DNA from: Gemelliphila palaticanis
Lineage (GTDB): Bacteria > Bacillota > Bacilli > Staphylococcales > Gemellaceae
Reading direction: 5' to 3'
Assembly (NCBI GenBank): GCA_013415235.1
Contig: JACBYF010000008.1
Coordinates: 1-64,000, forward strand
Length of the DNA: 64,000 nucleotides
Positions 36,402 through 45,858 of the stretch are shown piece by piece. Position 1 is the stretch's first letter. Every line of letters begins with the position of its first letter. A program made the position numbers and the translations under genes. The notes beneath the pieces were generated by a model that searched no databases, was not told the DNA's origin, and saw only the letters and a program-made list of their open reading frames with translations.

Positions 36402-37464
36402 AAACGTATTTTTGTATTTTCTTGTCTAAAATATCACAAAAAGCTAATGACTTTTTATGTAATTTATTTAAAAGTAATTTACTTGATATATAATCAATTA
36501 TTAAAGATACAATAATAATTATTATTATTGAAAATAAAAAATGTAAGTACATAATATTACTGTTTTGAAAGTTAGGGGTTTTTAGTATATGTCTCCATAA
36601 ATAATTTCTAACTAAGTCATTATCGTGTATTAAATATATAGAAAAAACTCTACAAGAAAATTTATTTATTATTTTACTATATATATTTTTATACTTTGTT
36701 GCTGATAAAAACAAATAAACACTGCTTAAAAATAAAGGAAATGAAGTTATCTTAACTAAAAATGAATTATAATCCGTTACTATATTGTATAACTCCTTTA
36801 TTAAATCTAATAAATATATCAGTAAAAATATAATAAAATAATATATAATAGAAAGAATAAAATAGTGTTTATAACTTTTTTTAAAATCTTCTTGATATAT
36901 TCTTATATACGCTCCTACTAAATATAATAAGCAAAACCATATAATATTAGAATAATTGATTTCAGCTATAAATAAAGTTCTTAATACTCCCCAAATTAGT
37001 ATTATTAAAAAAATAATACCTTGTAACTGACCTTTGGTTGATTTTTTTATAAATATATTTAAGTATGGACTTAGTAAAATAATAAGAATATAACTTGTTA
37101 CAAACCAATATCTTTCATATATCATTGGGAAAATAGATTTTATTAGTTCATATTTGGTTATACTAGAATATAATAATATAGTTGCTATAACTCCAAGTAT
37201 AGAATAATAGTAACAATCAATCCATATTTTAAATAATCTTTTAAAAGTAAATTCTTTTTTTACTAAAAAGTATCCCGTAATTATTATAAATATACTTACA
37301 CCAAACTGACCACCTATAGATAAAAAATTTATAAATTCTTTTTTAAAACTAATATGTTCACTAGATAAATCATAAACTCCGTGTCGTCCATAATGATAAG
37401 CTATTATAAAAATAATACTAATTATTCTTAGTAATTCATAATTACTATTCCTTTCTTTATTCAT
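36400..37464 (-). CDS. Acyltransferase 3 family membrane protein
   Basis: A 354-residue integral membrane O-acyltransferase. The family start is visible: YELLRIISIIFIIAYHYGRHG with the catalytic-type histidine in the first helix, followed by about ten membrane segments. Such proteins acetylate surface glycans, teichoic acids or peptidoglycan; the closest family use in Gram-positives is capsule or wall modification. It is a single gene with its own promoter and terminator, far from the cps locus, so its target is unknown. Confidence 0.8.
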   Translation of the reverse strand: MNKERNSNYELLRIISIIFIIAYHYGRHGVYDLSSEHISFKKEFINFLSIGGQFGVSIFIIITGYFLVKKEFTFKRLFKIWIDCYYYSILGVIATILLYSSITKYELIKSIFPMIYERYWFVTSYILIILLSPYLNIFIKKSTKGQLQGIIFLIILIWGVLRTLFIAEINYSNIIWFCLLYLVGAYIRIYQEDFKKSYKHYFILSIIYYFIIFLLIYLLDLIKELYNIVTDYNSFLVKITSFPLFLSSVYLFLSATKYKNIYSKIINKFSCRVFSIYLIHDNDLVRNYLWRHILKTPNFQNSNIMYLHFLFSIIIIIIVSLIIDYISSKLLLNKLHKKSLAFCDILDKKIQKYV

Positions 37465-37497
37465 ATAAACACCCCGAAAAGTACTAATTCTTATAAT

Positions 37498-37526
37498 ATT
37501 TTATACTTTTTAACTATAAATTACAA
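37498..37526 (-). promoter_or_regulatory. Promoter of the acyltransferase gene
   Basis: TTGTAA and TAAAAT on the minus strand, 17 bases apart, about 35 bases before the ATG. Confidence 0.5.
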
Positions 37527-37547
37527 TAAAAATTAATACTAAAACAA

Positions 37548-37588
37548 AAAATAATTTCCTATAAAATTTATTTATAGAAAATTATTTT
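37548..37588 (-). terminator. Terminator of the amino acid permease gene
   Basis: A long, nearly perfect hairpin: 17 pairs and one C-A mismatch, five-base loop, followed on the minus strand by TTTTTTGTTTTAG. Confidence 0.8.
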
Positions 37589-37625
37589 CAATTAGTTATG
37601 TAATAATAACTATTAAATATTCATT

Positions 37626-39086
37626 TTATTTATTGTCTTGAGATAAATCTACTTCCTCTAAAGGAATAACTTTTGTTCTATATTTTATTTTGTGATATAA
37701 ATAAAACACTAAGAATATTGGTATACCTATATAAGTTATCACTAATCTATGTAAATCAAAATCACCCTCTATTAATAATTGTGTATCTTGACCTATTATT
37801 ACTAATATACATAGTATTACTGCTAAAATAGGACCTAATGGGAACCATTTTGCTTTATATACTAAATTATTTAAGTCTTTACCTTGAGCTATGTATGATT
37901 TTCTAAATCTATAATGACTAGCTGCTATACCTAACCAAGCTATAAATCCTGTAAGCCCAGAAGCTGCAAATAAATATGTTTCTGTTTGATCGTGTGTTAC
38001 ATTTGCAACATATAAAACTACCACTACTACTGCCGTAGCTATTAGTGAAGCAACAGGAACCCCATTTTTATTAACTTTAGAAAATGTTTTATGTGCTAAA
38101 CCATCTTTACTCATAGCATATAGCATACGAGTTGAAGCATACATTCCTGAATTTCCTGCTGATAAAACTGATGTAAGTATAACTGCATTCATAAATGAAG
38201 CTGCAAATGCTAATCCTGCTTTTTCAAAAACTAGTGTAAATGGTGAAGTAGCAATATCATCTCCTCCTAATAATTGTTCACTATCATAAGGAATCAATAA
38301 ACCTATTACAAATATGGCTAGTATATAAAATATTAATATACGCCAAAATACTGTTTTTACGGCTTTAGGGATATTTTCTTCAGGATTTTCAGACTCTCCA
38401 GCAGTTACTCCTATAAGTTCTGTTCCTTGGAAAGAAAATCCTGCTACTAGAAATACTCCTAATACAGTTAAGAAACTTCCTGTAAGTCCATCTCCTAAAA
38501 ATGGAGCATCCCCTCTAGTAAAATTACTAAATCCTATATAATCTCCACCTAAAATTCCTACTATAGTTAAAACACCTACTACTAGAAATGCTACTACTGT
38601 TGCTACTTTTAGCATTGCAAACCAATACTCTGATTCTCCGTATACTCTTACTGATAAAGCATTAAGACCAAATATTATAATAAAGAATATAATACTCCAT
38701 CCGTATTCTGGCAATATATGAGTAGGTTCAAAGTAATAAATAACTTTAGCTGCAAATACAACGTCTACCGCTACTGTAATAACCCAGTTAAACCAATAAT
38801 TCCAACCCAATGCAAATCCTACTGAAGGATCGATATATCTAGAAGCATAAGTACTAAATGCTCCAGATGTTGGTAAATAAGTTGCCATTTCTCCAAGTGA
38901 GGTCATTAAAAAATAAACCATCATTCCAATTACTGCGTATGCTAACAATGCTCCACCTGGACCAGCTTCTCTTATACCACTACCACTAGTCATAAATAAT
39001 CCTGTTCCTATACACCCTGCAATAGCTATCATAGAAATATGTCTAGCTTTTAAATTCCTTTTTATATTTCTTTCTTCTTGTTCCAT
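37626..39086 (-). CDS. lysP: Lysine-type amino acid permease
   Basis: A 486-residue APC-family permease with twelve membrane segments. The consensus IAIAGCIGTGLFMTSGSGI lies in helix 1, GEMATYLPTSGAFSTYASRY after helix 2, and the ELIGVTAGESENPEENIPKA loop between helices 6 and 7 is characteristic of LysP-type transporters. The lysine riboswitch upstream strongly supports lysine as substrate. AGGAG lies before the ATG. It stands alone between its riboswitch and its own terminator. Confidence 0.87.
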   Translation of the reverse strand: MEQEERNIKRNLKARHISMIAIAGCIGTGLFMTSGSGIREAGPGGALLAYAVIGMMVYFLMTSLGEMATYLPTSGAFSTYASRYIDPSVGFALGWNYWFNWVITVAVDVVFAAKVIYYFEPTHILPEYGWSIIFFIIIFGLNALSVRVYGESEYWFAMLKVATVVAFLVVGVLTIVGILGGDYIGFSNFTRGDAPFLGDGLTGSFLTVLGVFLVAGFSFQGTELIGVTAGESENPEENIPKAVKTVFWRILIFYILAIFVIGLLIPYDSEQLLGGDDIATSPFTLVFEKAGLAFAASFMNAVILTSVLSAGNSGMYASTRMLYAMSKDGLAHKTFSKVNKNGVPVASLIATAVVVVVLYVANVTHDQTETYLFAASGLTGFIAWLGIAASHYRFRKSYIAQGKDLNNLVYKAKWFPLGPILAVILCILVIIGQDTQLLIEGDFDLHRLVITYIGIPIFLVFYLYHKIKYRTKVIPLEEVDLSQDNK

Positions 39087-39117
39087 AAAAATCTCCTATA
39101 CCTATAATATATTAAGT

Positions 39118-39155
39118 CAAAAATAAATTGCACAGTTCTTTATAGAGCTGTGCAA
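39118..39155 (-). terminator. Lysine riboswitch terminator
   Basis: TTGCACAG pairs with CTGTGCAA across a 12-base spacer, followed on the minus strand by TTTATTTTTG. It forms when lysine is bound. Confidence 0.85.
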
Positions 39156-39159
39156 TAAA

Positions 39160-39378
39160 AAACACCTCTCCAAAAATAAAGTAGCTCAACATAGCAATCA
39201 CTCACTATGACAGTTTTATGTCTATTAAACATAACCCCAACAATATGCTTATAGATATCACATATCATTTCGGCGATAGATCCTTTCATTATAACTCATC
39301 GACTTCTAAGTCTAATTATAACTACTAATAAATACCGCGACCTCCACCTCACTTTTGTGAGGCAATTATTTAATTTTA
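39160..39378 (-). promoter_or_regulatory. Lysine riboswitch (L box) aptamer
   Basis: Read on the minus strand the region carries the L-box conserved blocks in order: GTGGAGGTCGCGG, GTCGATGAGTTATAATG, AAAGGATCTATCGCCGA, TTGTTGGGGTTATG, CATAAAACTGTCATAGTG and GTTGAGCTACTTTA. These correspond to the five-way junction of the aptamer. The adjacent permease gene should be switched off when lysine is abundant. Confidence 0.93.
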
Positions 39379-39389
39379 ACTTGTTTTAT

Positions 39390-39418
39390 ATTATAATTAT
39401 TTGAAATAAATTTGTCAA
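39390..39418 (-). promoter_or_regulatory. Promoter of the lysine riboswitch transcript
   Basis: Consensus TTGACA and TATAAT on the minus strand separated by exactly 17 bases, about 15 bases upstream of the aptamer. Confidence 0.85.
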
Positions 39419-39443
39419 TAGTTTTTTTGAAATTTTCTGAATT

Positions 39444-40640
39444 TTATTTATTTTTCTTCCAATAACTATATATTCCACTTATTGATATTAATGTTATTAT
39501 AAACATAAATATGTAATTTTTCAAAGAAAAATATTTACTTGAATTAAGTTCTACTATTTCTAATTTTTTATCAATATTACTACTATTTTTATAAGATTCG
39601 TTATTAGATTTTAACTTATTTACATCTTCGGCATTTATTTTTGTACCGACAATAGATACATAAAATAAGTATTTTAAATTGTATAAAGGTTCTAAACTTG
39701 TAACTTTGGTATTATCCAAAGAAATACTAGCTAAGTTAACTATACTTCTAATTGTATCTATATTATTTAACTCTAAATTATCATCTAACATTAATCTATG
39801 TAACTTGGTTTTATCTTTTAAGGATTCTATATTAATAATATTATTTTTCGAAGCTACTACTTCTGTTAAATTATTTAATTTTTCTAGTGAAGATATATCA
39901 TCTATAGAATTTTTATCTATATGTAAAATACTCAAGTAACTTAAGTTTTCTAATCCATTAAGATTTTTTAAGTTGTTTTCTGAAGCATAAAGCACCTCTA
40001 GATTTTTAAAATTACTTATAAAATCTATATTTTCTAAACCAATTCCTTTAATATTTAAAACTCTTAACGTATTTACACTAGTTATACCTTTTATTTTATT
40101 TTTTAAAATTCCATTTTTAGACAAATCTAATTCTTCTAAATTTAATTTATTTATAAATGATATGTCCTCTATAAGATTTTTTTTAATAGCTAATTTTTTT
40201 AATGATGAAATATTCTTTAATGAATCTGCTTCCTTAATTTTATTATTATTTAAATTCAAGTCTTTTAAATTTTCTAAATAAGAAAGTGATGAGATATCCT
40301 CTATAAAATTATTAGATAAATCTAATGACTTTAAATTTTTTGCATATTTTAATTCTTCTATCGAAAAAATATTTGCCCATGGTAGGCTTAAAGATGTAAA
40401 TTCTTCCATCATTTTTTTTGTTATTTCTGATCCACTATAATTTTTATCAATATGAAATTTATAATAACTAAGTAATGATTGCTTTAAATTTAAATCAACA
40501 AAATTTATTTTGTCTGTATTATCTTCTACATCTTTTTTAAAAGGTATGTAAATGTCACCAGCATAAGATTTATTACTTTCTATATTTAATGCAAAAAATA
40601 AAATTGCAGTAAAAGAAATTTTAAATAATTTATTTATCAT
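39444..40640 (-). CDS. Secreted, membrane-anchored leucine-rich-repeat protein
   Basis: A 398-residue internalin-like protein. A signal peptide (residues 1-28, likely cleavage after SYA) precedes an ordered cap and about eleven 22-residue leucine-rich repeats (about 85-335; pattern LKSLDLSNNFIEDISSLSYL). A C-terminal helix (about 374-392) followed by WKKNK anchors it in the membrane; there is no LPXTG motif. Its start overlaps the end of the GT-C gene by 11 bases, so the two are probably co-produced. Its partner or ligand is unknown. Confidence 0.8.
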   Translation of the reverse strand: MINKLFKISFTAILFFALNIESNKSYAGDIYIPFKKDVEDNTDKINFVDLNLKQSLLSYYKFHIDKNYSGSEITKKMMEEFTSLSLPWANIFSIEELKYAKNLKSLDLSNNFIEDISSLSYLENLKDLNLNNNKIKEADSLKNISSLKKLAIKKNLIEDISFINKLNLEELDLSKNGILKNKIKGITSVNTLRVLNIKGIGLENIDFISNFKNLEVLYASENNLKNLNGLENLSYLSILHIDKNSIDDISSLEKLNNLTEVVASKNNIINIESLKDKTKLHRLMLDDNLELNNIDTIRSIVNLASISLDNTKVTSLEPLYNLKYLFYVSIVGTKINAEDVNKLKSNNESYKNSSNIDKKLEIVELNSSKYFSLKNYIFMFIITLISISGIYSYWKKNK

Positions 40641-42183
40641 TACTTTTCACCTCTTTGTTAATATATTTTCTAAAAATTATATTTTTTATGTATATTAAAG
40701 AATACGCTGATATAGGTATCAAAAATATAAAATAAGGGAATATATACCTACTTTTTGCTTCCCAAATCATATGAAATAATGTTCCACCTATAAACGATAT
40801 AGGTATTAATAAATAAAATATTTTTTTCTCTTTTATTATTATGATACTGAATAATAGAGAAAAAATATAAACATATATTTGAAATGCCTTCATTATGTTA
40901 AATAAAAGTGAATTAACATTTCCAAAATAAAGTTCTTTTAAAATTGAATTTTTAACTGCTATTAAGGTTGTTTCATTATCCATATCTTTTTGCGGAGCTG
41001 TTATTAATAAACTCTGGAATGTCGGTTCTATAAATTGATTTTCATATTTTCTTTTATAAAAATCGTAGGCATAAGATTTATTATTCTTAAAAACATTTAA
41101 TCTTTGCTCAATAGATTTTTTAGATATATCTTTAACAACTTCATTATTATAATCTGATTCTATTAGTATGTCGTAGTTAAAAGAGTTCCACCAGCCTGCT
41201 TCTCTATCTCCTTCTTGCATTCCCATTGCAACCCATGTAATCTTATCTACACCGTCAGGAATAGTTCTTTGAGATTTATATTCATAGTAATTGAATATTA
41301 AGGATTTAAAAAGTATCATTACAGAAAAAGTTGTTAGCATAAATAACAATATTTTTTTATCAAACTTTATTATTAATAGTAAAATAGATACTGATATAAT
41401 CGCTAATAAATGGATTAAGTTATTTCCTATAAACAAAATAGCTATATTCATTGAAAAAGTTACAATTACTAAATGATACCATTTTTTAGTCTTACTATAT
41501 TTTATAAAATGATAAAAAGAAAGAAGTACTAAAAACATACCTGGTAAAAGCCCATATACAAAAGCTACGTAAAATATAAGTGGAAAACAAAGTAATGATA
41601 TTACAACAACCAAATAATTTACTTCTTCATCTTCAAAAATAATATCAGATATTTTATAAAGCATAAATAAAATATAACTTATAGAAAAACACTGCATTAA
41701 GTATAGTATAAATGTTGCTCTTCCAAAAAGCGATAATATAATTTGAAACATAAAAACAGTAGTTATTTGATGGGAGTATATATATAAATAATTTTCTCCC
41801 TTATCTAATCCTGTATAATTATTTCTAATAAAATTACTTGCTTGATCTATTACATTAAATGGATCAAATTGAACATAGTCTCTTCTTAATATTGCAAATA
41901 TTAAACTCAAAATAAATACATAAATCATCGATATTAAAACCAATCTTTTAATATTTATTTTTTGCATTAAATACTTGGATATAAATAATATAAATATACT
42001 AAATGCTATTAAATAAATAGCATTTAGTATAATATTGTCATTTTTATAATATAAAGTTTCTTGATAGTTACTAGGAAAAATTGCTGTTTTTGTCATTACT
42101 AAAGTAGAATTTATTGACATTAAAGCAAAAAATATAAGTCCTACAATAACAGTTAGTATTTTAGATACTATATTTCTATTCAT
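40630..42183 (-). CDS. Multi-pass GT-C-like membrane glycosyltransferase
   Basis: A 517-residue protein with about twelve membrane helices, an acidic first outer loop (RRDYVQFDPFNVIDQASNFI around residue 105) and a soluble outer region between about residues 300 and 400. This is the GT-C fold that uses polyprenyl-phosphate sugars as donors outside the membrane. It directly follows a GtrB/CsbB-type GT2 gene, which would supply the lipid-linked sugar. GAGG lies before the ATG. The acceptor is not evident; the LRR protein encoded next is one possibility. Confidence 0.7.
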   Translation of the reverse strand: MNRNIVSKILTVIVGLIFFALMSINSTLVMTKTAIFPSNYQETLYYKNDNIILNAIYLIAFSIFILFISKYLMQKINIKRLVLISMIYVFILSLIFAILRRDYVQFDPFNVIDQASNFIRNNYTGLDKGENYLYIYSHQITTVFMFQIILSLFGRATFILYLMQCFSISYILFMLYKISDIIFEDEEVNYLVVVISLLCFPLIFYVAFVYGLLPGMFLVLLSFYHFIKYSKTKKWYHLVIVTFSMNIAILFIGNNLIHLLAIISVSILLLIIKFDKKILLFMLTTFSVMILFKSLIFNYYEYKSQRTIPDGVDKITWVAMGMQEGDREAGWWNSFNYDILIESDYNNEVVKDISKKSIEQRLNVFKNNKSYAYDFYKRKYENQFIEPTFQSLLITAPQKDMDNETTLIAVKNSILKELYFGNVNSLLFNIMKAFQIYVYIFSLLFSIIIIKEKKIFYLLIPISFIGGTLFHMIWEAKSRYIFPYFIFLIPISAYSLIYIKNIIFRKYINKEVKSNDK

Positions 42184-42192
42184 AATAACCTC

Positions 42193-43140
42193 TTATTTAT
42201 TTAAAAATTCATCTACTATAAATCTTGGTCTACCTTTTGTTTCTAAATATATTTTTCCGATGTATTCACCAACTATACCTAAAGACATCATTATCATTCC
42301 ACCTATGAACCACATTGATATCATTAAACTAGCCCAACCTTTACTTACATCTCCGAAGAAGTAACTTATTATACTGTAAAAGAAGAATATTATAGATATA
42401 AATATCATTAAAAATCCTGAAACTGTTATTAATCTTATAAGTTTTACTGATAGTGATGTTATTCCTTCAAACGCAAATGCTAACATCTTAGAAAGTGGAT
42501 ATTTACTCTCTCCAGCAAAACGCTCAGATCTTTCATAAGTTACTATATCTGTCTTATATCCTATCATGGGTACTAATCCACGTAAAAATAAATTTACTTC
42601 CTTAAATTCTGCTAATCCTTCTAGAGCTTTTTTACTCATAAGTCTATAGTCCGCATGATTAAATACTGTATTAGCTCCTAATTTTTCCATTACTTTATAA
42701 AATGATTCTGCTGTAAATCTTTTGAAAAATGTATCAGTTGTTCTAGCAGATCTTACACCATAAACTATATCTTTTCCTTGAGAATATTTCTCCATCATTT
42801 TATCCATAGCATCTATATCATCTTGTAAATCTGCATCCATAGATATACAAACATCACAATGATCTTTTACTGTCATTAGTCCTGCTAATAAAGCATTTTG
42901 ATGCCCTCTATTCCTACTAAGATTTATTCCGCTAAATAAAATATCTTCTTCATGTAATTGTTCTATCATTTGCCATGTTCTATCTTTAGAACCATCATTT
43001 ACAAAAACAACTCTACTATCACTAGATACTATATTTTTTTCTATCATATCTTTCATTTTTATTTTAATTCTTTTTGCCGTTTCAAATAATACCTCTTCTT
43101 CATTATAACAAGGTATAACAACATATAATTTATTTTTCAT
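42193..43140 (-). CDS. Polyprenyl-phosphate glycosyltransferase (GtrB/CsbB type)
   Basis: A 315-residue GT2 enzyme with two C-terminal membrane helices (about residues 230-290). Motifs are VVIPCYNEEEVL at the start, VFVNDGSKDRTW, NLSRNRGHQNALLAGL, the metal motif SMDADLQDD and a conserved FAGESKYP. It transfers a sugar from a nucleotide donor to undecaprenyl phosphate. It leads the three-gene set with the GT-C enzyme and the LRR protein, and starts 15 bases after the tsaC-like gene. Confidence 0.9.
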   Translation of the reverse strand: MKNKLYVVIPCYNEEEVLFETAKRIKIKMKDMIEKNIVSSDSRVVFVNDGSKDRTWQMIEQLHEEDILFSGINLSRNRGHQNALLAGLMTVKDHCDVCISMDADLQDDIDAMDKMMEKYSQGKDIVYGVRSARTTDTFFKRFTAESFYKVMEKLGANTVFNHADYRLMSKKALEGLAEFKEVNLFLRGLVPMIGYKTDIVTYERSERFAGESKYPLSKMLAFAFEGITSLSVKLIRLITVSGFLMIFISIIFFFYSIISYFFGDVSKGWASLMISMWFIGGMIMMSLGIVGEYIGKIYLETKGRPRFIVDEFLNK

Positions 43141-43155
43141 TTCTACATTCCTCTA

Positions 43156-44178
43156 TTATTTTTTGCTGCTAGCTTTGTTTATTCTATTTAATAAAGCTTT
43201 ATTTTCTTCTGTTTCTGTCATTTTTAACATATATATTTTTTTTACTTTTTCTTTATCGTATTGCCTTAATATATTATATAAATTTTTATTAGCATCGTCT
43301 ACAGAATACTCTGAATGAGCAATATATTTTATATTTATATTTAAATTTTCTAAATAATCTTTATACTTAGAATATGTTATAAATCCATATTCATCATTTT
43401 TATCTTTTAAAAAGTGAATTGCTTCTTCTAGTGAATTATCCAAAATTATAAAGTCTGCATCAGGAGAATAGTGTCTATATTTCATTCCTGGAGAAATTGC
43501 TAATTCTACTGTATCGGTATTGTGTACTATAGAATTTTTACCAAGAACTGCTTCTATATGCTCTTTATTTATTGTTCCTGGTCTTAATATGACAAATGGA
43601 AATTTTGTACAATCTATAACGGTGCTTTCTAATCCCAATTCAGACTCTTCACCGACCACTATTGCATCTATTTTTCCGTTTAAATCATTATATACATGTT
43701 CATATTTTGTCGGAGATGGTTTCCCACTTATGTTGGCACTAGGAGCTGCCAATAGACATCTAGTTTCTTTTAGTATATTTCGTGCATATTTATTTATTGG
43801 CATTCTAACAGCCAGTGTTTCTAAATTAGCCGTAACTATTTTTGATATGTTATTATTTTTCTTTAATGGTAAAACTAATGTCATCGGTCCAGGCCAAAAA
43901 GTATCCATTAATTTTTTTATATTTTCATCATTAAATTCTACTATATTGTCTAACTGACTGACTTCATAAAAATGTACTATTAAAGGATTGTCACTAGGTC
44001 TTCCTTTAGCTTCATATATTTTTTTTACTGCAGAATCATTAGTAGCATCTGCACTAAGACCATACACAGTTTCTGTAGGTATAGCTATTAATTTGCCTTC
44101 TAAATAATATTTTTTAATTTTGTTATAATCATTATTTAAGTTGTTATTATGACTTAAATCTATTATTTCTGTATCCAT
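43156..44178 (-). CDS. L-threonylcarbamoyladenylate synthase (Sua5/YwlC)
   Basis: A 340-residue, two-domain Sua5 enzyme. The YrdC domain (about residues 10-200) has IPTETVYGLSADATN, YEAKGRPSDNPLIVHF and LAAPSANISGKPSPT; the linker GMKYRHYSPDA and C-terminal Sua5 domain follow. It makes threonylcarbamoyl-AMP for the t6A37 modification of ANN-reading tRNAs. The open frame extends to 44193, but GGAG six bases before the ATG at 44178 fixes the start. Confidence 0.94.
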   Translation of the reverse strand: MDTEIIDLSHNNNLNNDYNKIKKYYLEGKLIAIPTETVYGLSADATNDSAVKKIYEAKGRPSDNPLIVHFYEVSQLDNIVEFNDENIKKLMDTFWPGPMTLVLPLKKNNNISKIVTANLETLAVRMPINKYARNILKETRCLLAAPSANISGKPSPTKYEHVYNDLNGKIDAIVVGEESELGLESTVIDCTKFPFVILRPGTINKEHIEAVLGKNSIVHNTDTVELAISPGMKYRHYSPDADFIILDNSLEEAIHFLKDKNDEYGFITYSKYKDYLENLNINIKYIAHSEYSVDDANKNLYNILRQYDKEKVKKIYMLKMTETEENKALLNRINKASSKK

Positions 44179-44192
44179 TTTGTTCTCCATCA

Positions 44193-44981
44193 TTAATATA
44201 TAATTATAAATATAATTAGTAGTAATGTAATAATATACAATAAATAATCTTTATTACTATATTTTAATGTTTTATATCTAGTTCTTTTAGAATTAGGGTT
44301 GTATCCTCTAACTTCCATAGCAGTAGCTAGTTCATCAGCTCTTTTCAAAGTGGAGATAAATATAGGTATTAATATTGAATTAAAACCTTTAATTCTACTT
44401 ATTATACCTCCTGATTTTAAATTTGCCCCTCGTGAAATTTGAGCATTAATTATTCTAGAAGTTTCTTCTCCTATCGTAGGTATAAACCTTAAAGAAATTG
44501 ATATAAGTAATGCAAATGTATTAACATTTATACCTAGTCTGTTTAGAAAGTTAAAGCTAGTGTTTATTGCATTTGTTATTTCAGATGGCGAAGTAGTTAT
44601 AGTGAATATTATCATTATAGAAACTACTAGAAAAAATCTTATAATTATCAAAAGTATACTATTGAATGCTCCACTATATATAGAATAACCAAAAATAGTT
44701 AATACTATTTCTCCTGTTTTATTAAATATAAGATGAACTATTGATGTAAACATTATAATAAAAAATACTAATTTAAATCCTGAAATAAGATATTTAAAAC
44801 TTATCTTTGATAAAAATTCAACTAATAATAATATAGCTATTAATATCAAAAATTCTAATTTAGTTTTTGCTAGAAAAACTAAAATTAAATAGCTTGTAAC
44901 AAATAATAGCTTTGATCTAGGATCCAAATTATGAATTAAAGTTTCTTTGGCTATATATTTACTAAATAGTGAATTATTCAT
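44193..44981 (-). CDS. ecfT: ECF transporter transmembrane subunit EcfT
   Basis: A 262-residue EcfT with several membrane helices and two coupling Ala-Arg-Gly-type motifs: AQISRGANL (about residue 185) and TAMEVRGYNP (about residue 222). It couples ATP hydrolysis by EcfA1/EcfA2 to vitamin-binding S components. It overlaps the end of ecfA2 by 8 bases. No S-component gene is in the window, as expected for a shared group II module. Confidence 0.94.
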   Translation of the reverse strand: MNNSLFSKYIAKETLIHNLDPRSKLLFVTSYLILVFLAKTKLEFLILIAILLLVEFLSKISFKYLISGFKLVFFIIMFTSIVHLIFNKTGEIVLTIFGYSIYSGAFNSILLIIIRFFLVVSIMIIFTITTSPSEITNAINTSFNFLNRLGINVNTFALLISISLRFIPTIGEETSRIINAQISRGANLKSGGIISRIKGFNSILIPIFISTLKRADELATAMEVRGYNPNSKRTRYKTLKYSNKDYLLYIITLLLIIFIIIY

Positions 44982-45858
44982 CTAATTTCCCAACCTTACT
45001 TATTAATTCTTCAAAAAGACTTTTATATTCATAATGAAATTTTGATAACAATACACCATTATCTTTAAGTTTTTTTTGAATTTTAATTATATCTGGAGAA
45101 CTTAAATTATAATTATTATTATCTAATAATTCTATAAAATCAATTTTATCATTTGTTATATACTTAACTTGACCTTCTTGCATAATTATAATATCTGTAG
45201 CATAATTTAAAACATATTCCATATTATGTGTTACTAATACTATTGTTATATTTTCTTCTTTATAAATCCTATTTATTAATTCAAAAAAATCTTTCTTACT
45301 TTTAAAATCTAAACCTATAGTTGGCTCATCTAAAATTAGGACTTTGGGCTTTACTGCTAAAACACCACATAAAGCTACTTTTCTCATTTCTCCTCCAGAA
45401 AGTTCAAAAGGAGAACGATTTAAATAATCTTCACTAAGGCCTACTAGTTTTATCATATCTTTCGCTATTTTTATAGCTTCTTCTTCTGTTTTACCGTAAT
45501 TCATAGGTGCAAATATTATATCTTTAAGTACTGTAGTTTCAAACAATTGTTGTTCAGAGAACTGGAATAATACTGCTATATCTTCTCTTATTTTTATTAA
45601 ATTATCTTCTAACAAATTAGTTTCTTTCTTTGATTTTTTTTTCTCTATTTTAAAATCATCTAAAGAAACATATCCTGAATCAGCAATTAATAAGCCATTT
45701 ATATGCTCTATAAATGTAGATTTCCCACTACCAGTTTTTCCTATTATAGCTGTAAAACTTTTATCATTAATTTTCAAAGTTATATCTTTGAGAACTTTTT
45801 TCTCATAAGGAGTTTTAGGATTATATGTATAATTTACTTTTTCAAAATTAATTTGCAT
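44974..45858 (-). CDS. ecfA2: ECF transporter ATPase EcfA2
   Basis: A 294-residue ABC ATPase. Walker A GKTGSGKST, Q-loop FQFSEQQLFETTVLKD, signature LSGGEMRKVAL and Walker B VLILDEPTIGLD are intact. The second of the paired ECF ATPases (formerly CbiO2). Its start lies 25 bases inside the end of ecfA1, so translation is coupled. Confidence 0.95.
   Translation of the reverse strand: MQINFEKVNYTYNPKTPYEKKVLKDITLKINDKSFTAIIGKTGSGKSTFIEHINGLLIADSGYVSLDDFKIEKKKSKKETNLLEDNLIKIREDIAVLFQFSEQQLFETTVLKDIIFAPMNYGKTEEEAIKIAKDMIKLVGLSEDYLNRSPFELSGGEMRKVALCGVLAVKPKVLILDEPTIGLDFKSKKDFFELINRIYKEENITIVLVTHNMEYVLNYATDIIIMQEGQVKYITNDKIDFIELLDNNNYNLSSPDIIKIQKKLKDNGVLLSKFHYEYKSLFEELISKVGKLDE

Noticed and set aside
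39444-39560. LPXTG sortase signal on the LRR protein
   Set aside because: The C-terminus is a plain hydrophobic helix and basic tail without LPXTG.
43520-43957. 145-residue plus-strand open frame inside the Sua5 gene
   Set aside because: Antisense shadow of a conserved enzyme.
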